In this document: one piece after another, positions 34,174 through 44,171 of the stretch | Position numbering within the stretch: position 1 is the first letter of the stretch | Layout of the letters: the number at the start of each line of letters is the position of its first letter | Assembly: GCA_963556195.1 (NCBI GenBank) | Contig: OY744525.1 | Location: 53,716,446 to 53,780,445, forward strand | Length of the DNA stretch: 64,000 nucleotides | Direction of reading: 5' to 3' | Source: Sepiola atlantica | Lineage: Eukaryota > Mollusca > Cephalopoda > Sepiida > Sepiolidae | Notes under the pieces: generated by a model | Database searches by the model: none | Seen by the model: only the letters and a program-made list of their open reading frames with translations | Told to the model about the DNA's origin: nothing | Program-made: the position numbers and the translations under genes

Positions 34174-34729
34174 GCATAAATTTTTATTTATACAAGCATT
34201 TTTGGTTACATATGTGCATACATGTTTCAGCTGCGCCCTCTTTCGAGAGCTAACTTCCTCAGATCTTTAGAAAAAATGAAATGAAAAATAACAAACTTCT
34301 TTATTCTGTGTATTACCCCAGTTGGGAGGGGATGGGTGCATAATTAAACGGCAAGATTCATATTCAATTACACATTCGCGATGCTCGCTTTTTAAAACTT
34401 TTTATCTAATCCTTTTATGCATTTTATTACCCACTTTAGAGTATCTTCAACGTCGCCTCAGTATAATCTTATTTGTGCGAGGCCAAATATTTTAATGGTC
34501 AGTGGATAAGTACTTTCCAAAACTGACCTATATATAAACTTTATTCATATGCTCACATATATACAAACTCGTATATACACATATACATATATATACATAC
34601 ATACACACATATTCATATACACACATAATCATATGCATACAGACACACACATATTCATATACACACATAATCATACATACAGACACATGGATATACATGC
34701 ATATACACATACAAATATACACACAAACG

Positions 34730-34732
<3 letters not shown>

Positions 34733-34774
<42 letters not shown>
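34733..34774. repeat. (TA)n microsatellite
   Basis: About 20 TA units at the end of a CA/TA-rich stretch starting near 34550. Confidence 0.95.
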
Positions 34775-34777
<3 letters not shown>

Positions 34778-34784
34778 GAATGCC

Positions 34785-35260
34785 TACTGAGGAGGACATG
34801 AATGCCTACAGGGGAGGACTTGAATGCCTACTAGACACCACTCTCGGGTGTCTTCGGTCTCTCTGTACAGGGGTTTGTCAGAGACTCTGACATGAGGATA
34901 CTTTTTACTTGAAGTAAACCCTGACCAAATATTAAAAATAAAATGGTGCGCTGTCTCCTCAAGCCATCCAGCATGTCTCCCGAATTGTGGACGGAGGCAC
35001 CCCCTCTATTAATAGAGGGCAGTTTCGAATAAAGAAGCCGTTGACAATGAGGAAATGAATGAAAAAAAAAATGAATAAAAACAAAAATAAATACTGGCAG
35101 GCCAGCATTCAGGATAAAAAGGGCCTATCAACCCGTTCATACACCAGGCGGGAAGATGTAAGCAATGGTGTAAACCTTCCTGCTTCTGGAAATGGTGCTC
35201 CAGCCAATACAAAGGGGAACCAAGGTAAGCCATTAGGCCTTGAGACAAAAGGTCCTGGCC
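34785..35260 (+). repeat. unknown repeat interrupted by the 2-kb inverted-repeat element (left part)
   Basis: Starts with GAATGCCTAC repeated three times (34780-34830). 35059-35250 keeps an open frame (AGKPL-type low-complexity; GNQGKPLGLETKGPG). The right-hand continuation is 37261-37460, where the frame can be followed past the insertion point. It lies between two (TA)n tracts. The family is unknown; the arrangement looks like the 5' part of a retroelement. Confidence 0.4.
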
Positions 35261-37260
35261 GTGGCCACCGAGAGTTACTACAGGCCAAGCAACTAACTTC
35301 CTGCCCCCCTCTGACGTCACTGACTTCCGTGTCAAAACAAGGACCGTAGTAATAACAATAAGAAGGCATTTCGACTTCTCCATTTACTAAATAATCCATC
35401 AAAATTCAGGAAATCAACCAATTTTAATGAAATTTTCAGGATTTATTAATTAATGATCACGGAATATAATAAATCCATTACTTTATTATAAAGCTTGGTG
35501 CAAATGTATTATTTCTTGTAAACAAAAAACACCTTTACTAAAGTTATTCAAAATATCAAAACATGTTGACCATACGATATTGTAAATATTTAAAACAAAG
35601 CATTAGACAACTTTAAAAATTGCATGTAAAAAAGAAAAGAAAAGAACACGATTCGATTCATCTTGAAATTGATCTTTATGCAATATAAATTTAAAGAAAA
35701 TAATAATTCACGATCAAATACTTCAAAAAACTGAATTATGAATTACCATTATTTAAACTTCTAACCCAATCAACCGTAAGTAATTCAGACTTTGAAATTT
35801 GTTTAAAAATTATACAAAAAAAAATTTCAATGTTAAGTGTTTGTTTTATAATGGAATCAAAATTCAGGAAATCAACCAATTTTAAAATAATTTCGCGCTT
35901 TTTAAAATTTCATTTCATAATTCACAAAGTTAAAATGCCTACTGCATATGTTTGGATTTCCAAAAGAGAAATAATTACTGCAAATATGGATACACGTAAT
36001 AATGTTTACACCGACTAAATATAGTGTAGTAAGTTTGAATTTTGTTTTAATTATATAAAAAATCAAGTCTGAATTACTTATTCATTATTTGATAAAAAAG
36101 TAGTGTTCCATTTGTTTTTATTACTTTTTTTCGATGTCTTAAGTGTAGCATAGTTTATCTTTTCTCTACTTTTGTAGATTAAATAAATGAAATAATAACA
36201 TCATATTTAATCAAAATTTTCACAAAAAATATTAATTAAACAATGCTTTATTCAATGATAATATCGTTAATTCTTCGAGTTATACTGATTTTATTAACAA
36301 GAGTGTAGGGGCATTTTCCGTAATATATACGAAATAGTTTTTTTTTAAAAATATTTAAAACATATACAGATCTTATTTTCATTTTAAAAAAATCATGGAT
36401 TTTTTTTATATATATATAAAAATATACGTTTAGTAAAGGTGTATTTTATTTTTAAAAAAATAATACATTTTCACTAAGATTTTTAAAAAATGTTTCACTA
36501 TATTTCCTGTGCTTGTTTATTAATAAATATTGAAAATTTCATTAAAATTGGTTGATTTCCTGAATTTTGGTGAATTTTTAAGTGAAGGGAGGGTCAAAAT
36601 GTTTTTACATTTTGGGGATCGGCCTTTGATTTTGCACGTACCTATCTCTTAATAGCAAGATAGGAGTTGGTGATTCCATTATTAAACAGACAGTTAACAT
36701 TGAACTTTTTTTTGTATAATTTTTAAACAAATTTCAAAGTCTGAATTACTTACGGTTGATTGGGTTAGAAGTTTAAATAATGGTAATTCATAATTCAGTT
36801 TTTTGAAGTATTTGATCGTGAATTATTATTTTCTTTAAATTTATATTGGATAAAGATCAGTTTCAAGATGAATCGAATCGGGTTCTTTTCTTTTCTTTTT
36901 TTTTACATGCAATTTTTAAAGTTTTCTAATGCTTTGTTTTAAATATTTACAATATCGTATGGTCAACATGTTTTGATATTTTGAATAACTTTAGTAAAGG
37001 TGTTTTTTGTTTACAAGAAATAATACATTTGCACCAAGCTTTATAATAAAGTAATGGATTTATTATATTCCGTGATCATTAATTAATAAATCCTGAAAAT
37101 TTCATTAAAATTGGTTGATTTCCTGAATTTTGATGGATTATTTAGTGAATGGAGAAGTCGAAATGCCTTCTTATTGTTATTACTACGGTCCTTGTTTTGA
37201 CACGGAAGTCAGTGACGTCATTTTCTAGCCAACCGGCCTGTAGTAACTCTCGGTGGCCAC
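35261..37260. mobile_element. 2,000-bp inverted-repeat transposon with 9-bp duplication
   Basis: Both termini read inward GTGGCCACCGAGAGTTACTA and the arms pair for about 590 bp each (35261-35860 with 36670-37260), broken only by a short mismatch after TACAGGCC. GTCCTGGCC flanks both sides (35252-35260 and 37261-37269). A 9-bp duplication with very long terminal inverted repeats is typical of Mutator-like elements, although Merlin elements can make 8-9 bp. The centre is AT-rich and holds further inverted copies of GGAAATCAACCAATTTT. No transposase was found; it is non-autonomous. Confidence 0.85.
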
Positions 37261-37460
37261 GTCCTGGCCCCCTATCTCCATCAAATACAGCAACAACAAA
37301 AAAAGAAACATAAGAGGCTTAAAAGCCCAACCATGGCCTGTTGCACAAAAGAAGGTGCTATTGTTTTGCTACCACTACTCAAAGTTTGAAAAGTGGAGCA
37401 AAACATCCAATGAGATTCTAGCTGATAAAATTCAAGAATCTACCCTCCCCGAAGAAAAAT
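37261..37460 (+). repeat. unknown repeat (right part) after the insertion
   Basis: Continues 34785-35260 after the 9-bp duplication. The frame 37253-37460 contains LLFCYHYSKFEKWSKTSNEI and LADKIQESTLPEEK. This peptide is not assigned to a known family by me. A (TA)n tract follows at 37461-37489. Confidence 0.35.
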
Positions 37461-37508
37461 GTATATATATATATATATATATATATATTTGACCGTCTGA
37501 GATTGTTG

Positions 37509-37562
37509 TTTCCCTGTGCTGATGAGAGCCATAAGCTCGAAACAACGTCGTACGTAGGTAAA
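37509..37562 (+). ncRNA. type I hammerhead ribozyme, copy 1
   Basis: CUGAUGA (37519-37525), helix II GAGC-cauaa-GCUC (37526-37538), GAAAC (37539-37543). Helix III is short (AC/GU around a loop), leading to the cleavage triplet GUA (37550-37552). Helix I pairs CGUAGGUAAA (37553-37562) with UUUCCCUGUG (37509-37518): nine of ten positions pair, two as G-U. All core nucleotides are present. Predicted cut after 37552. The short helix III is typical of Penelope-type and small retrozyme-type nuclear hammerheads, which often act as tandem copies. Confidence 0.75.
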
Positions 37563-37865
37563 AAAATATTTGAAATAATTTAATATTATTATAAGCCCCT
37601 TCCATGTAAAATTGAAAGTTGAGCCCTGTTGGAAAGATTAAAAATAAACATTCACCTAAAAGCTTCAGTGCGATGCTCTGACTCTGTTGTTGAGCACTAT
37701 CAAATGTTTAGGTGTCTATACTCGCTGTTTTCAGTATAAATATAACTTAATTTCTCTGTTATTACGTGGCAATCTCTCGTGGATTCATGGGACTAGGTAA
37801 AAGGTTACGGATTCAAAGTGTATCTGTGAACCGGGTTCGTGCCCTATGACCGTCTGAGATTGTTA

Positions 37866-37919
37866 TTTCCCTGCGCTGATGAGAGCCATAAGCTCGAAAC
37901 GATGTCGTACATAGGTAAA
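37866..37919 (+). ncRNA. type I hammerhead ribozyme, copy 2
   Basis: CUGAUGA (37876-37882), helix II GAGC-cauaa-GCUC (37883-37895), GAAAC (37896-37900). Helix III ACG/CGU with loop AUGU, then triplet GUA (37907-37909). Helix I pairs CAUAGGUAAA (37910-37919) with UUUCCCUGCG (37866-37875), with an A-C mismatch at the second pair and a U-C mismatch at the seventh. Predicted cut after 37909. The flanks GACCGTCTGAGATTGTT and ATATTT.AAATAATTTAATAT are shared with copy 1. Confidence 0.75.
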
Positions 37920-37939
37920 AAAAATATTTAAATAATTTA

Positions 37940-37940
<1 letters not shown>

Positions 37941-37984
<44 letters not shown>

Positions 37985-38777
37985 TATATATCTTCACATA
38001 TAAACACATCTATCTCCATAAACACAATAATTAAACCCAAATACGCATACAAACCGCATTTATTCACATTTATACGTATATAGACAGACAATCAAATAAA
38101 TAGGTTATCCTAGAATTACTTTACTAAATAAAACCTGCAGCTTTATACCCACCCATGAGTACAATATAATATATATACTGGCCAATATCTACATATTTCT
38201 ATCAAAAAATGCATCTCTATCTAAGTTTCCATATTCCTATACATACATACATATACATATCAACATACATATCACCACATATACTATACACCCACAACCA
38301 CTTTTATATTCGCCCCTGTGCAATGGTATACATCTACTCAACTTCCTCACGTATACATACCATCCTTACGAAATACACACCATTCTCACGAAATACAGGG
38401 GCTATGAATTAAGGAATACATCTACCGTTATTCATCCTGTAAATTTATTTATATTCACGCTCATACATGTCATTCTACTTTTATACCTCTCCGTGTGCTG
38501 TGATTCCATAATCTCATGGATATATCATACAGCCTATAGGCACATAATTATAACATTCCCTGCCTCAGTATCCCACACCACCCATCTTATCTAATAATCC
38601 TGATTCAATTTGTTTATGGGTCTGTGCTAGCATTAATTCAAGGAACAAACACAAAGCAAACATTACGAAGGCAAACAAACAAAACAAAACCCAACATATG
38701 AGCGTACAATATAATGATTAAGTCTAGGGTAAATAAACACAATCTAGCATTCATTGGATTAGCATCTAGGAAACAAA

Positions 38778-38817
<40 letters not shown>

Positions 38818-38922
38818 TTTGTGAAAATATTAAAGTAAAGCGAAAAAGAAATGTAATATTTATTTGAAAAAAATTTTTTTTTAATATTTACTTGAAATTT
38901 CTTTTTAAATATTTATTTTAAA
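37941..38922. other. AT-rich DNA without recognised gene
   Basis: (TA)n at 37938-37991 and 38782-38813. Between them lies a CA/TA-rich stretch (38040-38450) with low-complexity frames only. Confidence 0.5.
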
Positions 38923-38930
38923 AATGTTAT

Positions 38931-39789
38931 GGTGCTTGTTTACTGTAGGGCCAAAAAGAACATTTTATCTTTAATTTTAGGAGAGTCAAATAAGGGGGAG
39001 ATAACTCTAGTTTCAAGTTTCAACCACGCTTTATCTTAAAATGGATTTTAACACTCTGCACTTGCAAGATATTCTATATTTAACCAGAAATGATGCCAAA
39101 CTTCTTGCAAGCGCACAGATTAATTTCATGTGCGTTTTTTGTGTAACCGTGCCGGCGAGAGATGCAGCAACGTTAATTCCTTTAATAAAAAAATTATGTG
39201 AGACCGGGTACGATGATTGTGTCTGATTGTTGGCGAGCGTATGATTGCCTGGGTGCCGAAGGATTCCATCATTTGCGTGTGAATCACAAATACAATTTTG
39301 TAGATCCACTAACAGGTGCCACAACTAACCACGTAGAACGAATGTGGAATGAAGCGAAGAAAATAAACAAGGTCGAATGTGGCAATCACACGCAAATGGT
39401 GGAATCGTACCGAGCCGAATTTATGTGGAAACAAAAATTCCGAAAGGACACTGCACTGGGAACTGTTTTCCAACAAATTTTACCCAGTGTCATTTATTGC
39501 AAAAACTTTATTTCCCGTGTTTCATGTTTTTTTCTTTTTTCTTTGATAATTTATTTTAATAAATCATTTTATTTTTTATAAATCATTTTATTTTTCATTG
39601 ATGCCGAATGCGTTGTGATTGTTTTATTCCTACATTATCCTTTTACGTATACATTGTTACAACTTTATTTTAGAATAATTACAATAGTAAAATCCATTTT
39701 AAGATAAAGCGTGGTTGAAACTAGAGTTATCCCTCCTTATTTGACTCTCCTTAAAGATAATTTTTTCTGCCCTACAGTAAACAAACACC
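38931..39789 (+). mobile_element. Merlin-type DNA transposon, 859 bp, exact 8-bp duplication
   Basis: Ends read inward GGTG(C/T)TTGTTTACTGTAGGG, and the arms continue through GGAGAGTCAAATAAGG, GATAACTCTAGTTTC and CACGCTTTATCTTAAAATGG. AATGTTAT is duplicated at 38923-38930 and 39790-39797. The plus strand encodes a broken transposase (next entry). The terminal word GGTGCTT is shared with the Merlin element at 15224. Confidence 0.9.
39060..39520 (+). pseudogene. Merlin/IS1016-like transposase, 5'-truncated and frameshifted
   Basis: VFCVTVPARDAATLIPLIKK lies in one frame (about 39135-39195). After a frameshift in the A-run near 39190 it continues [74 protein letters not shown] contains the second catalytic Asp and NHVE the catalytic Glu of the DDE triad. 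The amino-terminal zinc-binding part and the first Asp region are missing. The carboxy end QILPSVI stops in AT-rich sequence at about 39580. Confidence 0.8.
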
Positions 39790-39825
39790 AATGTTATTTT
39801 TGTAATATTTATTTGAAAAAACTTT

Positions 39826-40388
39826 GGCTCTTGTAGAGAATACATACACGAGCGAAGTTTATTTTAGAAGAGTTCCAATCGTGTAAGGGGCAGTAACTCT
39901 CTTTCTTTAGTTCGTAAGGTCTCCGAAAATGGAAAATATCAATTTTTTAAATAAGAAGTCATGCAAATTCAATTAATAGAACATTTTTCGAAGAAATAAC
40001 AATTTGAGAAAAGCAACAGTATATTGATAGAACATTTATTGAACAAAATAGAATTTGGGAAAATCAACAGTATATTTTTTCAATTTTTCTGGGGTTTTTT
40101 TCTTCTCTTGATTTTGTTTTTTATACTTTTTTTATTTCAAAAACAAGAAAAACGTTTTCCCAAATTCTATTTAGTTCAATAAATGTTCTATCAATATACT
40201 GTTGCTTTTCTCAAATTGTTATTTCTTCGAAAAATGTTCTATTAATTGAATTTGCATGACTTCTTATTTAAAAAATGGATATTTTCCATTTTCGGAGACC
40301 TTACGAATTAAAGAGAGTTACTGCCCCTTACACGATTGGAACTCTTCTAAAATAAACTTCGCTCGTGTATGTATTCTTTACAAGAGCC
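39826..40388. mobile_element. 563-bp near-palindromic MITE
   Basis: Ends read inward GGCTCTTGTA(G/A)AGAATACAT. The arms (about 255 bp) are almost identical, with a spacer of about 60 bp near 40080-40140. They contain GTAAGGGGCAGTAACTCTCT, the word also seen in the arms of the 15224 Merlin element. Flanks AAAACTTT (39818-39825) and AACACTTT (40389-40396) match 7 of 8. No coding sequence; probably moved by a Merlin-type transposase. Confidence 0.8.
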
Positions 40389-40449
40389 AACACTTTTTAA
40401 TATTTTTATGAAATTTTAAAAAATATTTATTTGAAAAAATTTTTTTGTG

Positions 40450-41657
40450 TGTGCTTCTGCTGTTTCGCAATGACATCAAAATATTTAAAGAAATGTATAA
40501 ACTTTGACATCTACTTACGTGTTAGCTGAAAATAAGATTGTACAGAAAAAAATTATGCAAATTTATCCAGTAGTTATTAAATTATAAGAAAAAGAACAAA
40601 AAAACCATCTTACATATCGCTAGAGATTTCAGCTTATTAAGTAGGCAAGGGAGATAACTTTCGGAAAATGTCAAAATATAAGAAAAATGGCGACATATTG
40701 ATAAAATTGTTGGCACTTCTGCATTCTTTATGAACCCGCAGATTTTCTGTCCTTCTACTGAAAATAAAGGGAAGTAATTCAACCGGAAGTGACTTATTTA
40801 CAACCTAAAAAAAATGCAAGACTGATTTGTTTTTGGGTAACAAGAAACAATTGTTTTTTTTTATTATATGAATTAAAAATTTTATAAATAAAAATGTAAA
40901 GTTTTGATTGGGGTGGGGGGGGAATGAATTTTTTGGTCAACATTGATTTTGCTTTTGTTTTTTTTAAATATATTGTAGTTGAAAAGTTTTGTTTGGTGAG
41001 ATTTTTTTATCTAAATGAAAAGTTTTCATTGGGGGGGGGACTGTATTTTTTTGTCCTTTTTCTTTTATTGAACAGGATAAAGTTCTGCAATTTGATTTAT
41101 AATGGCTTCCATGGGGTTAGCAGAAAACTTCTGCCGCCACATAAATTCCATTAAGTAAGACTCCACCATTTGCGTGTGGGTGCCACATTCTATTTTCTAA
41201 CGCATTTTGGCCTTTTGCCACATGTTTTCCACATGATTTGTTGTGGCACCTGTGGATGGCGATGTGCCTGTAAAAAATCGATTGTTTTTTGCGTCTGGTT
41301 CATTAAATTACCAATGTCGCGAAGATTCAACTCATTTAACTCCATTTTCTAAAAACTAAATTCTACTTAAACTCCCGGTAAATTCAACTTCCGGTGAATT
41401 CTGAATGAATGGTACTTGGAGAAAAAAACCGGAACTCTTCAATTTCGATTTCTTAATCGGCTGCGGGTTCATAAAGAATGCAGAAGTGCCAAATTGTTTT
41501 TTATTTTTAATTTAATAAATTCTGGGTGAATTTGCGTAATTTTTGGTGTACAGTCTTCTTTTCAGATACCACGTAGGTACATAACAAAGTTTATAAATTT
41601 CTTTAGCTATTTTTTAAAGAGAGGCCTAACATGTCATTGTGAAACAGCAGAAACACC
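40450..41657 (-). mobile_element. large inverted-repeat Merlin-type element with transposase relic
   Basis: 40450-40560 pairs with 41515-41657 (TTCTGCTGTTTC.CAATGACAT) and 40711-40750 pairs with 41457-41500 (GGCACTTCTGCATTCTTTAT). The minus strand at 41300-41090 reads [19 protein letters not shown], a stop, then IECGTHTQMVESYLMEFMWR, which is the same transposase end as in 38931-39789, including the catalytic Glu. The outer ends resemble GGTGTTTCTGCTG, but no clear target duplication was found. Confidence 0.65.
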
Positions 41658-42519
41658 CGTTTTTTTAATATGCAGAGGGAAAAAAAAGAAGATGTTTAAA
41701 ATTATCTGAATTTTCTGAAACAACACCCAAAAAAACTGTAGTCACAAATTGCCGCTGTTTTTTTTTATTATTATTGTGAAGCACGGTTATGTGCAAAACA
41801 AAGTATAAATAGCATTTCGTAGACAGACCCCCTCATATACACACAATACATAAGTTGTCCGTAGAAATCTTGACAAACGTTTTCATCTTTGTTTATTCGC
41901 AGGTTTTTGTTTTGTTTGTTTTTTGTGAGTAAAAACAAACTTTTTTTTAAAGATGGTCGCCTGCAGATGTGACTCAGCAAATGGAAACATTGATTTATGA
42001 AGCGGACAGTCAAACATTTTGATCTCTAGAACCAGCAAAAGTAGTTGTTTAAAATATCCTTTCCTTCTGAATGGTTCCCACAAGGGACGCACTTTTAAAA
42101 CCCCAGGGGATCGGTCAAGCTTCAAGACAACCAACAGAGCATGAAGAAAGTTTATTTACTCGCCCACAACAACCGGCATTTTCCAACTCAAAAAATAAAT
42201 TGTATTTATTCACATCAAAAGAACAAAAATGGCGGTGTTTAGTGAAAAGACCAAACGATTTTGGGGTGCTCGATGTTGAATCGCAAAGGACTTTGTCACT
42301 TTCTTGTTATCTCCCCTGAATTATACTGAGCAACGAGAGAATCGTTTTCACAACTCTGACGCCATTCCTTGTCATATGCCTTTCACGGTTGCTACTGCTA
42401 TTATTTTTTTCTCTCAAGTGTTTTGTTGGTGGAATCTGTTTTCACTTCTATAAATTTGTAAATTTGATCTTTTCTTAACCAATTCATTTTGAATGAAATA
42501 GTACTCCGACTTTTAGTTT

Positions 42520-42577
<58 letters not shown>

Positions 42578-43006
42578 GTTCCTTCTTCTTATGTGTAGGT
42601 ATATCACATACCCAACTTAAAATTAAAAAAAAAAAACCCTCTTTGTTTTGTTTCTTGCTTTGCTTTTGGAGATAAAAATCCACGATTGATAGGGGGGGGG
42701 GGAAAAAGTGAATTTACTGCAGAGGAAGAAGGAATTTTTGAAACAATTAGTAGATGTTACAATTTTTTATTCGAGAGAAACTAAGCAAACAAATAAAGAT
42801 CTTCAGTCGAATTGCAGACATTTTTAAGTGTAATCGAATCGATAACTAAATACGACCCAGTCTTCAGCAAACTCTTAGTTTGTATCAAGACCGGTAAAAT
42901 GAACTGCTGTTATTTAAGGTAAAGATAGTCTGATCGCGAAAATGATATTTCAGATCTTTTTCTTAAATATTCTAAGTACTATTCAATCATATTAAACTGC
43001 AGATCT
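41658..43006. other. no gene recognised; (CT)n tract at 42523-42573
   Basis: The 82-residue frame at 42071-42319 (EESLFTRPQQPAFSNSKN) is unassigned and is followed by TTATCTCCCCTGAATT. A pure CT run of about 25 units lies at 42523-42573. Confidence 0.4.
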
Positions 43007-44166
43007 GATAACACATCACTCAATAAGTCACAGACATAACTAATAAAGCAACAACTTTTAGGCAAAAGCTTCCACTTTATTCATCAACATCAGCCAAATC
43101 TCTTTCCCTGGACGATTTTTTTTAGAGGTCTGCAAACAGCAAGTAATCGCTAGAGTCAACTCTGGAGAATAGGGTTGGTGCGGAAGCAATTCGAAGTGCA
43201 ATTCATTTAGGTTTGCTATCATTGCGATCAATTTGTGACACGGTGTATTGTCTTAGTGAAAGAGCATTTTTTTCTTGTCTTCATTTGTGGCCGTTTTTTG
43301 TTTAAAAAATTTTTTTTTTCTTTCAAACGCACCAATAATGCTATACATTCACCATTGGTGGTTCTTCCTTTCTCAACATAATCAATGAATAAAGTATGGA
43401 GGCTAAAACCTTGCCTGCTGATGTTTGCATCTTTAGTTGCTTTAGGTGGCTTTCACCTACTGCTGTTCACTCAGCTGACTGCCAATTTGACCCCCGAATG
43501 AAGTGGTGGATGCATGTTTTATCCACTGTTACATATTGATGCAAAAACTCCCTTTTGTTGCATTGAAACAGTTGCAAACAACGTTCTGAATTGTCGGCGC
43601 ATTGTTTTTGATTGACTGTGAGCAAACGCTGCACCCATTTTGAAAACAGCTTTCTCATTGAGAAATGTTCATGCTAAATGGTGTATACACTGCCTTCTGA
43701 TATCTTCAACTTCTCTAATAACTCATGCAACTTCAATTTATGATCAGCCAAAACGAGTTTGTGGACTTTTTTTTAATTTTTACCGGAACAACTGCAAAAT
43801 TGAGTCTTCAGCATCATTTGTGTCTGTACGACCACGTTTAGAGTCAGCATACAACCTCTTAACTGTTGTTTCCAATGAAGCAGAGTCAGAATAACACTTA
43901 TCAAGCCATTGCTTTGCTTGAACAGTATATTTTCATCATCAGAAAACAATGCTTTATCAAAACACGAAATTCGGATTTTTCCATTGTTTTGAAAATTTTC
44001 AACGGTAGCTTCACTTAAATAGAAGTATTTTGTAAATTAATAATTCAATTAGGCTCAAATTTTGACATCTGCCATTTGAAGGTTAGTACTTTATAAAACA
44101 TTAGATGGATTTTCATTAGAGGCACTATCTATGTCAGACCTGTAACTTATTGATTGATGTGTTATC
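43007..44166 (-). pseudogene. mariner transposon with both inverted repeats, dead transposase
   Basis: Terminal inverted repeats: TGATAACACATCACTCAATA at 43007 and, read inward from 44166, GATAACACATCAATCAATAA; both continue GT.ACAG. Minus-strand coding pieces in order: CFDKALFSDDENILFKQ (amino end), HKLVLADHKLKLHELLEKL (DNA-binding helix), LFSKWVQRLLTVNQKQ, FLHQYVTVDKTCIHHF (first catalytic Asp, normally VTVDETWIHH), DYVEKGRTTNGECIALL, then an ALSLRQYTVSQ region replacing the usual LHQDNAP-type block, and a YSPELT-like end near 43180. At least three frameshifts and a stop after HHF.. make it inactive. Length fits the family. Confidence 0.85.
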
Positions 44167-44171
44167 TTGCA

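Larger units (their letters stand above)
37494..37940 (+). mobile_element. hammerhead-bounded direct-repeat unit (retrozyme-like)
   Basis: About 90 bp are repeated directly at 37494-37583 and 37849-37938, each holding one hammerhead. Cleavage at both predicted sites would release nucleotides 37553-37909, 357 nt. The interior has no open frame or polymerase motif. (TA)n tracts flank both sides (37461-37489 and 37938-37991). This layout, a short non-coding unit bounded by self-cleaving motifs, resembles the small hammerhead retroelements known from animals and plants. The name is inference; transcription is not shown. Confidence 0.6.

Noticed and set aside
39826..40388. Assembly artefact (fold-back chimera)
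   Set aside because: The arms differ at several bases and the flanks carry a 7-of-8 duplication, which fits a real transposon better than an artefact.
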